Position numbers and translations under genes: made by a program
Notes under the pieces: model-generated
What the model was told of the DNA's origin: nothing
Database searches by the model: none
What the model saw: only the letters and a program-made list of their open reading frames with translations
Source of the DNA: Entrophospora sp. SA101
Taxonomy: Eukaryota; Glomeromycota; Glomeromycetes; Entrophosporales; Entrophosporaceae
Length of the DNA: 28,894 nt
Assembly (NCBI GenBank): GCA_958430865.1
Contig: CAUDNR010004505.1
Span: 19,498 to 48,391 of the forward strand
Reading direction: 5' to 3'
Shown: positions 1-9,509 of the stretch, piece by piece
Layout of the letters: each line of letters begins with the position of its first letter
Position numbering within the stretch: the stretch's first letter is position 1

Positions 1-1185
1 TTTGATTCAACGCATCTTCGATGCCAATTCACTAGCGAATTATCATATAATAAATTACGCAACATTTTCACTGTGCTCTTGGCAAATTGATTATAACTAG
101 TAAGTTTACCTAGCAGGTAAGCATACACAACGTTAATCTTTCGAATTAGTTGTACACAATGTAACTAAATTCAATATTTTATTATGGGTTGCTAAAATCG
201 TTAAAATTGAAGATGTGTTCTTAAACCCATCATTCAATAACAGACAATAGCTAAAATGCCTACAAATAATTGAATACCACCAAAAACGAGGATTCATACA
301 TAAAAAAAATTCTATTTTTAGATTAAAGTTAAGCGCACACTAAATTCAAATTTCATTGAATTTTTTTTTTTTTCTTAATAAATATCTAAATATGTCTATC
401 GAAACAATTATAGATTTCCTTTGTTAAACAAACACATCTAAGATGACCGCAATCATAAATAGATATTAAACGACGCATTCCATACATTCCATACATTCTT
501 TCATAATGAACATTGACAAAACTTTATCTTTTTTTAATGATAGTTGTTTACTACTATTGTTTGTCGTGGTTGCTTATACCCTTGCATTATTTCTTTAGAT
601 AAAAAATGTGTTCTCTCCCTTGAAGTATATAATCAATTCTTAATATGGGTTCAATCAGAATCGGATGATAGTCATTTCCTAATTAATTCTTTCGTTCCTA
701 TTCTTGTTCCAAAAGCTCATCCGTGTTTATCTTTTGATTCTTTGATTGTTTGGTGTTTTTTTGCTTTCTAAATTTTTAATTTTTTTTTTAATCTTAAAAA
801 AATTATTTTTTGATTTTTTATTTTTTTATTCATGTTTCTATTATTGTATTGAGTTGAAGGTACTTTTACTCCAATAATAAGTGTTCTCCTCTTGTTGAAG
901 CATAAGCAATTCTTTGTTTTTCTGTTCAGCATTGGGAAATCATATATTTATTTAACCGAGTGAGGATAATGATCAATTCCTGATATATTAATTCATTTTC
1001 TCCTTTATTTTTGTATTCTTTGTATTTTTTTATTATAGTCATCGCACAAAAATTTCTTTTTGGTATTTGTCGTTATTATTATTGCGCAAAAAATTTTTTT
1101 TGGTAGTTATTTGCGTAAAAAAATTAGAGTTTTTTTAAAAATTTTATTTGTACTTTTTTTTAAGCCGCTTCTTTTATAATATTTA
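1..1185. other. AT-rich non-coding DNA
   Basis: No convincing gene was found. A 75-codon open frame at 544-771 begins with TTG and has no recognisable domain. Homopolymer T and A runs are frequent. Two degenerate direct repeats are visible: a GTTCTC..TTGAAG..CAATTCTT motif near 608-645 and again near 881-916, and a GC(A/G)CAAAAAATTT..TTTTGGTA motif near 1044-1068 and 1083-1105. These look like old repeat debris. Confidence 0.5.
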
Positions 1186-1296
1186 TGTTGAAAGATAGCA
1201 CCCCCTTTCACAACAATTTATAATGTGTAACAAATTATTTTCAATTGTTTTAAAGTAGGAGGTGCTATCTTCCAGGGGGAATGTTATCTTTCGAGA
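1186..1296. repeat. Small inverted-repeat (hairpin) element
   Basis: The left arm carries GAAAGATAGCACCCCC. The right side carries GGAGGTGCTATCTT (about 1258-1271) and then a second, diverged inverted copy, GGGGGAATGTTATCTTTC (about 1275-1292). The left arm can therefore pair with either right copy, with about 55 nt of AT-rich loop. This resembles a short MITE remnant. No target duplication is obvious and no function is known. Confidence 0.5.
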
Positions 1297-1993
1297 TTTT
1301 ATAGTAATAGTACAAACGATATTTTAATCCATTTTTGGTTGGCAAGAAGCAAATAATTTTTGATGATTGCACATGGGGTTTGTCTTCTTTTGTTTACCAT
1401 TATGTAAAATTTACAAACGAACTTGAATCCAGTGAATTAAAACAATTGCAGCCTTTTAAAAGATAAGATTTTATGCAAAATATGAATTATATAGAATTTA
1501 TTAATGTAGATTGGCAAAATACTGTAAAAATACTCAAAATATTCTTCATTTAATATCAATTCAACAACAACAATATGTTTCCAAAAAATAGCAGTGTCCA
1601 ATCACCCAAGATCAAATGTAGCATTGGAACGTTATCAATCATTATTTGGCCATAAGAAATCAAATCCAACAATAAAAATAAATAATTTTAAAATCGTCTC
1701 ATTCATAATTGAAAATAGAAGTTGTCGTTACAATTTTTATTATATATATCTATGTTAAAATATATTAGAATATATATTTACATCCTCAAAATTATTTAAA
1801 AATTAAAAATTTTTTTTAATATAATTTTGATCCTAACATTAGTAGCTAAGTAAATATGAAGTGAAGAGGGATTAAAAGAAAAAAAAGCAATAATAATAAT
1901 ACAAACAATCAAAATTTTTATGGAATAATATAATAATAAATATATATTTTTACAACACAGTTTAGGTAAAATATTAAATATTATTTTATTAAA
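1297..1993. other. Non-coding DNA downstream of SEC62
   Basis: AT-rich sequence between the hairpin element and the 3' end of the SEC62 gene (minus strand). It must hold the SEC62 3' UTR and polyadenylation signals; AATAAA/ATTAAA-like words are abundant, so no single site can be chosen. No other gene was seen. Confidence 0.5.
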
Positions 1994-2984
1994 TCATTCA
2001 ACTTTCCTTTTATTATCATCGCCTTTTACATTAACATAACCATCATCATCATTACCCCCCTTTTCCTCCACCACCACATCATCATCTTCGTCTCCATTTT
2101 GAACAGTGGTGTGAAGATCTTTAGGTTTCTTTTTAATATCATCATTATATCCATCATTTTCATATTGTCCCTCATCCTCATTATAATTATCATGCCCAAT
2201 ATTTTCCCTTTTTTTCGTTTCTTCCCTACCAAAAACCGGAATGAAACTTTCCACAAACCCAACATCTGCAAATAAATTAGGAAATAACCATATCCCAGGT
2301 GGTGCAACAACCAATGTAGTTATAAATAATACCAATCTAAACAAAGATACTAACATCAATACTCCGAACAAACTTAATATTGCTACAGAAAAATACCAAA
2401 CACCATTCCGTATTGAAGATGGCCATAGTGGAAATAATACTGCAACAAAAACAATAGAAACCAATGACAATCCACCTAGTATCATCTTCAATTGAGATCC
2501 TTGGTAGAACCATACATAATATTGATCTTCTTTCCATGTTTGCATTGATGTTATTGCTAAATTTTTAATTCGAGATGATGATGTACTTCCTTCATTACCT
2601 GATCGTTCAGCTCTCAAATAAAATGTATAACTAAGAAGTTCTTCAAGTAAACCATTTGCTTCATTTTTATTATTGATTTTAGGAATGTTCTTTTGTTTGG
2701 AATATGCCTCTTTAAGAAGTTGTTTTATAGCTGCTTTACCTATAATTATAAACAGTTTTTTATTTTATTATTAATCAATTTATAATTTGAGGATTACAAA
2801 CTTTTTTATATAAACTTTTGTTGTAAAAATGTCAAAGTGAAATAAATAAAAGCATGGTTTTTTCTTTACCTTTAAAATAATCAACTCTTTTGCCATTCAA
2901 AATTCCTTGACGAGTTTTTACAGTAGACCTTAAATATTTTGCTACGTTTAAAATTTGTGGGGGGGCTTTAGCTTGATCTTCCAT
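1994..2984 (-). CDS. SEC62: Sec62, ER protein-translocation subunit
   Basis: Two exons, 2984-2870 and 2739-1994, joined across a 130-nt GT..AG intron (donor GGTAAAG, acceptor TATAG) in phase 1. They give a 286-residue protein starting at the ATG at 2984. Sec62 works with Sec61 and Sec63 in post-translational import into the ER. Family signatures are clear: an N-terminal cytosolic domain with TRQGILNGKRVDYFKGK (about residues 24-40) and FYLRAERS (about 77-84), then YYVWFYQGSQLKMILGG, and two membrane segments at about 124-145 and 152-183. The segments are followed by PPGIWLFPNLFADVGF. The C-terminal tail (about 222-286) is very rich in Asp, Glu, Asn and Lys. Length is close to that of fungal Sec62 proteins, and nothing looks broken. 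The start lies only about 100 bp from the foreign-looking block that begins at 3082, so the promoter must be short or shared with that block. Confidence 0.95.
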
Positions 2985-3081
2985 GTTTTCTTTAATTTTT
3001 TAGAAAAATAAATATATAGTTAATTTTGTTTTACGTATGAAGGGTAGGCTCCATATTAATATGTGACACATACGTTAATTA

Positions 3082-3940
3082 GTGCCGATCACGGGATTTG
3101 ATATTTCAAAGAAGCACCAAACTAATTATGATTGAGCCCAAAATGTTCATGTGCCTCATTTAGATCAACAAGTAAGTAAAATTTACTATCTTAGTCCATG
3201 TAAAGTTCATTTATTTGGTATTCAAGATGAAGCAGTAAGGAAGCAAATTAATTATGTTCTTAATGAAGATGAAATTATAGGAAAAGAATCCAATAGAACT
3301 CTTAGTATGATTTTTGATGGAATTAAGAAATTGAAGATTACTTGTGACAATGCTGGGGGGACAAAATAAAAATAATGTAACAATTTGATTTTATTTATAT
3401 TTGGTAATTTGTGGTAATTACAAAAGCATTGAATTAAATTTCATGGTTCCAGGACATACCAAATTCAAATGTGATGGTAGTTTTGGATTGATTAAAAAAC
3501 TCTATAGGAAAACAAGAGTAGATTGTCTGGGCCATGTGGTTGAGGTGATAAAAAGGTCTAGTCCAGCAGGATTAAATAAAGCTCAGTGTTATGAAGGTGG
3601 AAAAGGCTTTCAATACTTAGATATTAAAGCTATTTTGGGAATTTATTTTAAGAAACTAAATGGTTTACAAAAGTATCAACATTTTCTTTTTGAAGCATCT
3701 AATTTTGGTACAGTGAAAGTTCAAGAAATTGCTAATGGACCTTTTGTTGAGTTCAATTTATTGAAAACCAAGAAAGCAGATATTTTTGAAGAAATTAGAG
3801 CTTTATCTATTTTGGTGTTAACACCACCTCCTTTGGATTACAAAAGGCAAGAATATCTTTATCATAATATTCGTCCATTTGTTAGAGATAAATTCAAAGA
3901 TATTACTTGCCCAAGACCAATCTATACTGGAAGTGAATAA
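3082..3940 (+). pseudogene. DUF7869-like protein with in-frame TGA codons
   Basis: One reading frame from about 3082 to 3369, then a +1 shift caused by a six-G run at 3355-3360, then the continuing frame to TAA at 3940. Restored conceptually, it covers about 285 residues. It resembles the DUF7869 family, a mostly eukaryotic, often transposon-associated family of unknown function. Shared landmarks are AQNVHVPH (from 3136), VHLFGIQDEA, TCDNAGGQNKNN across the frameshift, NFMVPGHTKFKCDGSFGLIKK (3431-3493) and a C-terminal region ending TGSE. Two in-frame TGA codons (3133-3135 and 3386-3388) fall where Trp suits the family; the second follows the QNKNN motif, where I recall relatives having Trp. 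No TGG is used. The N-terminal part of the family is missing or lies in unreadable sequence. The family assignment is from memory. Confidence 0.6.
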
Positions 3941-4135
3941 AATATTTAGAATAAAATCACTTTGCCACTTGTTAATTTGTCCCCTTACCATCATTAAATT
4001 TAATCTTTTGACAAATATTTGTTAGCTTTTCCACTTTTAAAGTAAAAAAATACTAAAACAATTTATATACTTAACATACCCTCATAAAAAAGATATAAGT
4101 ATATTAAAAGAATAAATAAAAAAAAAATAACAAAC

Positions 4136-4913
4136 ATGGTAAACATTATAAACAAACAACAACAAGCAAACAAAACACTAATAAATGAAATAGAATTATT
4201 GAAGAAACAATCAGCTGAAAAAGAAGAAAACTTTAAATTAAGAATTTGAAATACTGTTCACAGCCTTACTGAAAGTTCAGAATATTGGAACAAGTTTAAG
4301 TACCTTAGAAAGATTTACTTGACCTAACAATGGTTGAGTAAGTCATCCAAAAAAGAATGGAATTGAAATTGGAAGAGTTGTTTTCAGTGATGGATTCACT
4401 CCTGAAAATTTTGTTAAAAGTTTTGGTAGTGAAGCATTAAATTATGAAGAAGCTTTTGGTTTTACTTACCAAGAAAAAAAGGAATTAAAAGAAAAGAATG
4501 CTGTTTTAGAAGAAAAAGTTGCTGAATTAGAAGCAAAGCAAAAAGAACTGGAAATGAAAGTAGAAGAGTTGGAAGATGAAGTGGAAATGGAGCAAGAGGA
4601 AGCTGAAAAAGCATTAAACACAGCTATGAAGTGGAGAAAATGTCAAATGAATGAAGTGATACTAAAACATGATGCTGCAATGGGCAAACTCTTAAATCAA
4701 ATAGATTTGTTGGAAAATAACTTGTCAGCTAAAAATCAGGAAATAAACTGAAGAGATAATTTGGCAAGCAAAGAATTACCAGCTTTACCAAAACAACAAA
4801 AAGAAAATAGATTACAAAAGTTTAAACAATTAATAAATAAAGCAAAAGGAAAACTAAAGAGAAATTCCAAGCTTTTATTATTCAGAAAAGTAAGTAGATT
4901 AATATGAAATTAG
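4136..4913 (+). pseudogene. Coiled-coil protein readable with TGA as Trp
   Basis: ATG at 4136 opens a Lys/Glu/Gln-rich frame to about 4240. A one-base frameshift then leads into the frame running 4242-4913, which stays open to TAG (4911-4913) only if TGA codes for Trp. The in-frame TGA codons are at 4320, 4335, 4749 and 4905; one TGG is used at 4632. The first part is globular-looking (ERFTWPNNGWVSHPKK, then GRVVFSDGFTPENFV). Heptad-like EKKELKEKNAVLEEKVAEL follows, and an acidic coiled coil continues to about residue 190. The tail is basic (KQLINKAKGKLKRNSK). No known family is recognised. Under the standard code this stretch would be only short broken ORFs. The next frame starts inside its last codons. 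Confidence 0.5.
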
Positions 4914-5293
4914 AATATAGAATTCTGGAAATAGCAAAGGGAGATGAACAAGAGTGTAACTTCTGTTTTCTAGATTTTGATGATTCAACTCTTAATATTG
5001 ATACTGCTCCTGCTATTAATCAAATGGTGGCTTGTAATACTCCTGATGGTTATTCTGACATTGTCTTTGTCTCTGGTGAATGTAAAAATGATTATGATAA
5101 TAATACTCTTCCATGATGTGAGAAATGTGGTAGGTTAAAAAGGAATAGAAACAGGTGTTTTTGTAGCCATTTAAAAATTAAATCAACTAAACCACTTTCT
5201 GACAAAGAACTACTTTCACAAGCTTTTAGTTTTCGCCTAGAAAATAAAGCTAGAGAACTAGAAAAGAGTTATCAATTACCAAAGAAGAATTAA
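4904..5293 (+). pseudogene. Cys-rich (zinc-ribbon-like) protein, TGA as Trp
   Basis: ATG at 4904 overlaps the end of the previous frame by 10 nt. The frame runs to TAA at 5291-5293 if TGA at 5114 is read as Trp: DNNTLP-W-CEKCGRLKRNRNRC. Cysteines cluster in two groups: C-x2-C near the start (ECNFCF, about residues 23-28) and C-x2-C followed by C-x-C after the TGA (CEKCG..RNRCFC). This suggests a zinc-binding fold. The C-terminal end (SDKELLSQAFSFRLENKARELEK) passes by a one-base shift near 5254-5270 into the coiled-coil frame that follows, so the two may once have been one protein. Function unknown. Confidence 0.5.
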
Positions 5294-5511
5294 AAATTGA
5301 AAGAGAAAAAATAGCCAAGTTTCAGGAAAAATTTGAAGAGTGAAGTAAAAAGCAAAAACAGGAATTATTAGATAAGGTAAAGGGTTTAGAAGAAAGAATT
5401 AAACAACTAGAAGAGGAAAACAGGAAATTAAAAGATCAACAGAATGGTCAAATTGCTCAAATTGAAGTTAAAGAGACTAAAAGATGATCTTGATTGAAAA
5501 TGAAAAAGTAG
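5254..5511 (+). pseudogene. Coiled-coil fragment with three TGA(Trp) codons
   Basis: The frame is open from 5254 to TAG at 5509-5511. It encodes an uninterrupted amphipathic heptad pattern (KEELKIEREKIAKFQEKFEE, then LLDKVKGLEERIKQLEEENR). TGA occurs at 5341 (EE-W-SKKQ), 5485 and 5491 (TKR-W-S-W-LKMKK), and there is no TGG. It probably continues the Cys-rich protein at 4904 after a frameshift. Under the standard code it would break into pieces despite the continuous heptad pattern, which supports the TGA=Trp reading. Confidence 0.5.
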
Positions 5512-5568
5512 TTTAAAGAATATTCTGTATAAATTGAAATTCATTTCAACTATCAAAGAAAATGGTAG

Positions 5569-5795
5569 TTATTTTCCTTTTAAAGATTTTTGCTTTTTTA
5601 TTAGGTAATAATGCATCATCATAATGCCAACACTTATTATTTTTCTGTCTTCTTGGTAAATTTCATAAGTAATCCTTTCTTTTCTTAGATAAGCTTCAAG
5701 TGTCTGAGTATCATTTATTTTGAAAATATACGGTACAATTTTTTCACCTTGTCCTTTTTTAAAATACTTCTAATGGTGCTGTAATTGGGTTCCAT
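5569..5795 (-). pseudogene. Decayed minus-strand ORF in the TGA=Trp block
   Basis: From an ATG at 5795 the minus strand reads MEPNYSTIRSILK, then shifts frame near 5762 into KKGQGEKIVPYIFKINDTQT, continuing through YLRKERITYEIYQEDRKIIS to TAA at 5569. An alternative upstream frame reads LLWNPITAPLEVF. The composition is protein-like, but I do not recognise the family. It carries no Trp-position TGA, so it does not itself test the code change. Confidence 0.3.
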
Positions 5796-5906
5796 AGTAG
5801 ACCTAATGTAAATTAATTTCATATTACTATTTTTATATAAGGGGATAGTTCTATATATCACTTAAGATAACAAATGGGTTATTAATTATGATCACATTAC
5901 AAATGA

Positions 5907-6965
5907 CTAAATTTTGATCCCTGAAATTCTTGGTTATACCAATGTTCACTTTGTCTGGTTTTGTTGCAGCATGCCCCATATATCATTCAAAAATATATTT
6001 CCACAGGCGTATTGCTCCAAAAATTTGATATTAAAAAATTAATGTTAATGAACAAAAAACCAATGTTAGTAGCTGTTCTGAAAAAACTAATATTGTAGAA
6101 AAAATAGAGAAGCATATCAAAGGAAAGACAGTATTACTTTTATCTGTTCTATCATCTGTTCTACAGATAAAACTTCCTAATATGAATGATGAAGACTTTA
6201 CTTGTGTCTGTTTGCCAAACCAGATAGTGTAAATTCAAAAAGTTTAGCTGCAGGTATAAAGGAACTTCTTACAGGAAAAAATACTCAAGCGCCTCATCAT
6301 AATTAAAAGATAAAAAACATGATACAGTAACTGACTTATATCCAGTGGAATGGCATGAGGAAGCAGAAGCAAAACCAATCATTGTTGTAGAAGGAAGTAA
6401 TGTTTTATCATATAATGAAATTATAAACATGGCTAATTGAAGATTTATTGTGTGCAGCTGATGACCTCCAGTTAATTTGAAGAATTAAAAGATCTCCTTA
6501 TTATTATAAGATAGTTGGTGAATCCATAAAAGACAGAAGAAACTATGGGAAGGATATTCCTGAAGCCTTTTATTTGTAGACAAACATAACCAAACCATAA
6601 GCACATTCTTCCTACTGAAAAACATGCTGACTAATAAACTTGTCAGAAATTTGATAAGAATGCTGAAAAAATTGCCAAATTCATGGATTTATATTTAACA
6701 ATGAAGAAGAATTCCAAAAGCAGTCAAAAGAAAATAGCTCACTATCTAAAATGAAATCCTATCAACAAAGTGAAAACAGGCCAGAAGGGAAGAAATTAAC
6801 CCTTATTGAATTTATATTTTTGGACTAATTACTACAATGGAAGTTGTTAAATAATTACAAAGTTACGAAATAGGAAAAGAAAATAGCAAGATTACATTAT
6901 ATTGATAGTATATAATGGTGATAACTTAAATTTTGAACCCAGAAATTCTTGGTAGTACGAATGTT
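5907..6965 (+). repeat. Pair of diverged direct repeats
   Basis: A motif of about 42 bp appears twice in the same orientation, at about 5910-5955 and 6927-6970: TAAATTTTGAWCCCWGAAATTCTTGGT followed by a TAC(C/G)AATGTTC core. The copies are about 75-80% alike by eye and lie near the right part of the TGA=Trp block, about 1 kb apart, enclosing the fragments at 6046-6830. They could be duplicated ends of an integrated segment or a repeat of the donor genome. Confidence 0.45.
6046..6830 (+). pseudogene. Decayed ORF fragments, TGA=Trp block
   Basis: A chain of plus-strand pieces separated by frameshifts: EKTNIVEKIEKHIKGKTVLL (from about 6085), FAKPDSVNSKSLAAGIKELL (about 6210-6295), DLYPVEWHEEAEAKPIIVVE (about 6333-6395) through NEIINMA-N, then QLIWRIKRSPYYYKIVGES and KDRRNYGKDIPEAFY. 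Basic/acidic debris ending EGKKLTLIEFIFLD closes at about 6830. Likely Trp TGAs are at 6438 and 6478, and TGG is used once (VEWHEE). Gene identity and number are unknown, and decay is heavier here than at 4136-5511. Confidence 0.35.
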
Positions 6966-7093
6966 CGTATATGAGCAAGGCTACTAATAAATATTATTAT
7001 TACAGTACTATTATTACATTCTAGATTTTTTTTTTTTACAAGAAACAAAAATAAATAAATTTTCTTTCCATCCACTCATTCACCATTATTAAA

Positions 7094-8830
7094 TTATAGT
7101 TCAAACGTTTCATAATGAACTTTAAATAAACAAGTTTCATCACTCTCGATCACAGAAGCATTTCTAACTTTCCTCCTCATTATAGCTGGTCCACAAACAC
7201 CAACTGCAATATCGCCAGCCACATTATATTGTTTAACGTCACGTAATAACAAATTGAAATCAGGTCTACCGAGGAAGAACAATGAAGACAGTGGTGTTGA
7301 TATTGTTGTTGATTTAGTCAAAAATATCTTTACGTTTAATAAATATTTGTTATTTGGTAATGCTCGACTCTTTGATATTAATTCTTGTAATTCAAGTTCA
7401 AACCAACTATAAGAATCTAAGAAAATTTAAAAATTAAGATTAAAACTGAAATCATAATAATGATAATGACGATGATGAAAAATAGTTTACTATTTACCTA
7501 AATGAGGTATTAACCAACAAAAATGGATTGTTTGGGTTTTTAATGGAATATTTGTAAGTTGTCTATTAATTAAATCATTTAATATGCTAATCAGAGGAGT
7601 AACTCCAATTCCTCCACCAATTAACACGACTGTACTATATTGTGCAAAATCAAGACTAGGTTTGCCATAAGGTCCGTCGACTTTTAATTTGAGTGGTGGT
7701 AATAATTGTTGTTGGTGTTGTTGTGATCTGATATACAATTGGTTAGAAAATCCTCCTTGAGATTTCATATGAAAACTTGCCATATTGTTATTATTGTCAC
7801 TATTATGATCATCGTCATGCGCGTTGATAATACTTTTGGAGGAAGAAAATGAAATTGGGTGCCATGCAATCAATGATGTTGGTTGGTTTAAATTTGGTAT
7901 ATTTATAAACATATATTGACCTGCCGAGTAATAATAATTGAAATCAAATACCACTTTTGTTACGTTGGCTTGCATTGCTTCTATCGATATTATTTTAACA
8001 TCCTTATATCCTATCAAAGACCTAATTATTCGATCAATTACATATAATCCAACACCGACACAAGTGAATGTGCTAAAGTTATCATTGTGTAATACGCCGA
8101 ATATCACAAAAAAGATAAAATTAAAATGTGACCAATAAAAAAATTCAAAGAAACGTCTACGAAATAATGGATGAGATGTCAAAAATATTATAAACAATGA
8201 AACATAGGACAAAAATCCCCATAAATTAATTTTATCTAAAAATATTTGTGATAATGAATTGAAGTTTTGTTGCATTTGATATGAACCATGAAATGTTAAC
8301 AACAAAAAAATTGTTTTACCAACCCATCGATGAAATGTGATTAATCTTTCAAATGGTACCCCAAATAATACTACAAATACTGAATTACGCGTTGCCAATG
8401 GAAATACAAATGCTGCATTTGCTAATGCTATATATGCACTTCTATTATATAGATCTGGCACCGTACTAATTCCATCTTGAAATGGTAGATATAAAAATAT
8501 CAGATTCAAAGTAATAAATATCACCAATAATATTATTTCATTTATTGAAATTTCTCCAATTAAAGTGTAATCCAATACATAATTTAATATTTTATATATC
8601 CAAACAGTTATTTTAAAATGTATAGCAGTGTTGTTTTTATTATTATCACTATTATCCTTTACTGTGTCAAATTTTTCTTCATAGGATGGTAAATCCGGTA
8701 ATTCTGGCCATTTTGAACCTGATAATAACAATTTTACTTGACTTATTTGATATATAGCCGAAAGAGCTACTACAATACTTAAAAATGTAAGACATTGGTA
8801 ATATCCCGCTACAAAATTTGGTTCATCCAT
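7094..8830 (-). CDS. Ferric reductase / NOX-type flavocytochrome
   Basis: Two exons, 8830-7498 and 7416-7094, with an 81-nt GT..AG intron (donor GGTAAATAG, acceptor TTCTTAG) in phase 1, giving 551 residues. The ATG at 8830 is the first in frame. The family moves electrons from NAD(P)H through FAD and two haems across a membrane to Fe(III), Cu(II) or oxygen. Several membrane segments lie between about residues 10 and 270. Paired haem-ligand histidines sit at 167/181 and 235/248, with spacings of 14 and 13. An FAD-site HPISFSSS is at 324 after GQYMFINIP (304), the NAD(P)H motif IGGGIGVTP is at 404-412, and VCGP is at 518-521. An Asp/Asn/His-rich insert (about 337-350) and a Gln-rich patch lie in the FAD domain. 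All key residues seem present. Sequence alone does not decide metal reductase versus superoxide producer; high-affinity iron uptake is the default guess. Confidence 0.9.
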
Positions 8831-9195
8831 TGTAAAGGAGTAAAGGAAAAGTTTGATAGGTATGTAGAAATTATGAAAATGAAAGGAAGTTTTTATATGA
8901 GGCCAGCTCAAAAATTATATGTAAAAGAATAAAGGAATGGGAGGAAGAATAAACCAAAAAATTTTATTCGAATTATATATTCAACATATAACATATATGT
9001 GTATGAAAAGAATTTTTATATTCTAGAGTTGAAACACCTAATATTAATATAATTAATATACATCACACGCGTGTAACAATAAAATGATTTTTTTGCAAAT
9101 ATGGTAAGAATGCAAATTAATAATTTTTATTTTTTATAATTTAAGACATAATTAAAATTAAAAATTAAATTAAATAATAATGTAACTATAATTGA
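8831..9195. other. Intergenic region upstream of the reductase gene
   Basis: 365 bp between the reductase start and the 3' end of the kinase-like gene, both on the minus strand. It must hold the reductase promoter and the kinase-like gene's 3' UTR. The sequence is AT-rich with TATA-like stretches (for example near 8973-9000). No GATA-factor site cluster or other specific operator could be established by eye. Confidence 0.4.
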
Positions 9196-9478
9196 TTAAA
9201 ATAAGAATTTAATTATAAACCAAGTTACTGTATAGAATAAACAGAACATGATTGATAATAAACTTGTTCTAATATGAATTGGTAAATTATTATAAAGTTT
9301 TCCAGAATTTGGAATTGCAATATTGATAATATCAGGAATGACAACCATTACCATATTATATATATTTTTATCAATTTCTTTCCAACCAATAAGACAATCA
9401 GATTGATCGTCATCTATATAGGTACCTGGCATTGGTGTTTGTGTTAATTCTAATGTACTTTTGTTTTTCATTATAACA

Positions 9479-9509
<31 letters not shown>

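Noticed and set aside
544..771. 75-codon open frame upstream of the SEC62 region
   Set aside because: TTG start, no domain, composition like the surrounding AT-rich DNA, no splice partner found.
2241..2495. Plus-strand ORF opposite SEC62
   Set aside because: Shadow of the Sec62 coding exon on the other strand.
4890..4913. GTAAGT followed by an AG-ending AT-rich stretch, as a possible intron joining two frames
   Set aside because: The implied intron would be only about 20 nt, too short for a fungal spliceosomal intron; overlapping frames or a frameshift explain the join better.
7938..8138. Plus-strand ORF opposite the reductase gene
   Set aside because: Shadow of the well-supported flavocytochrome exon.
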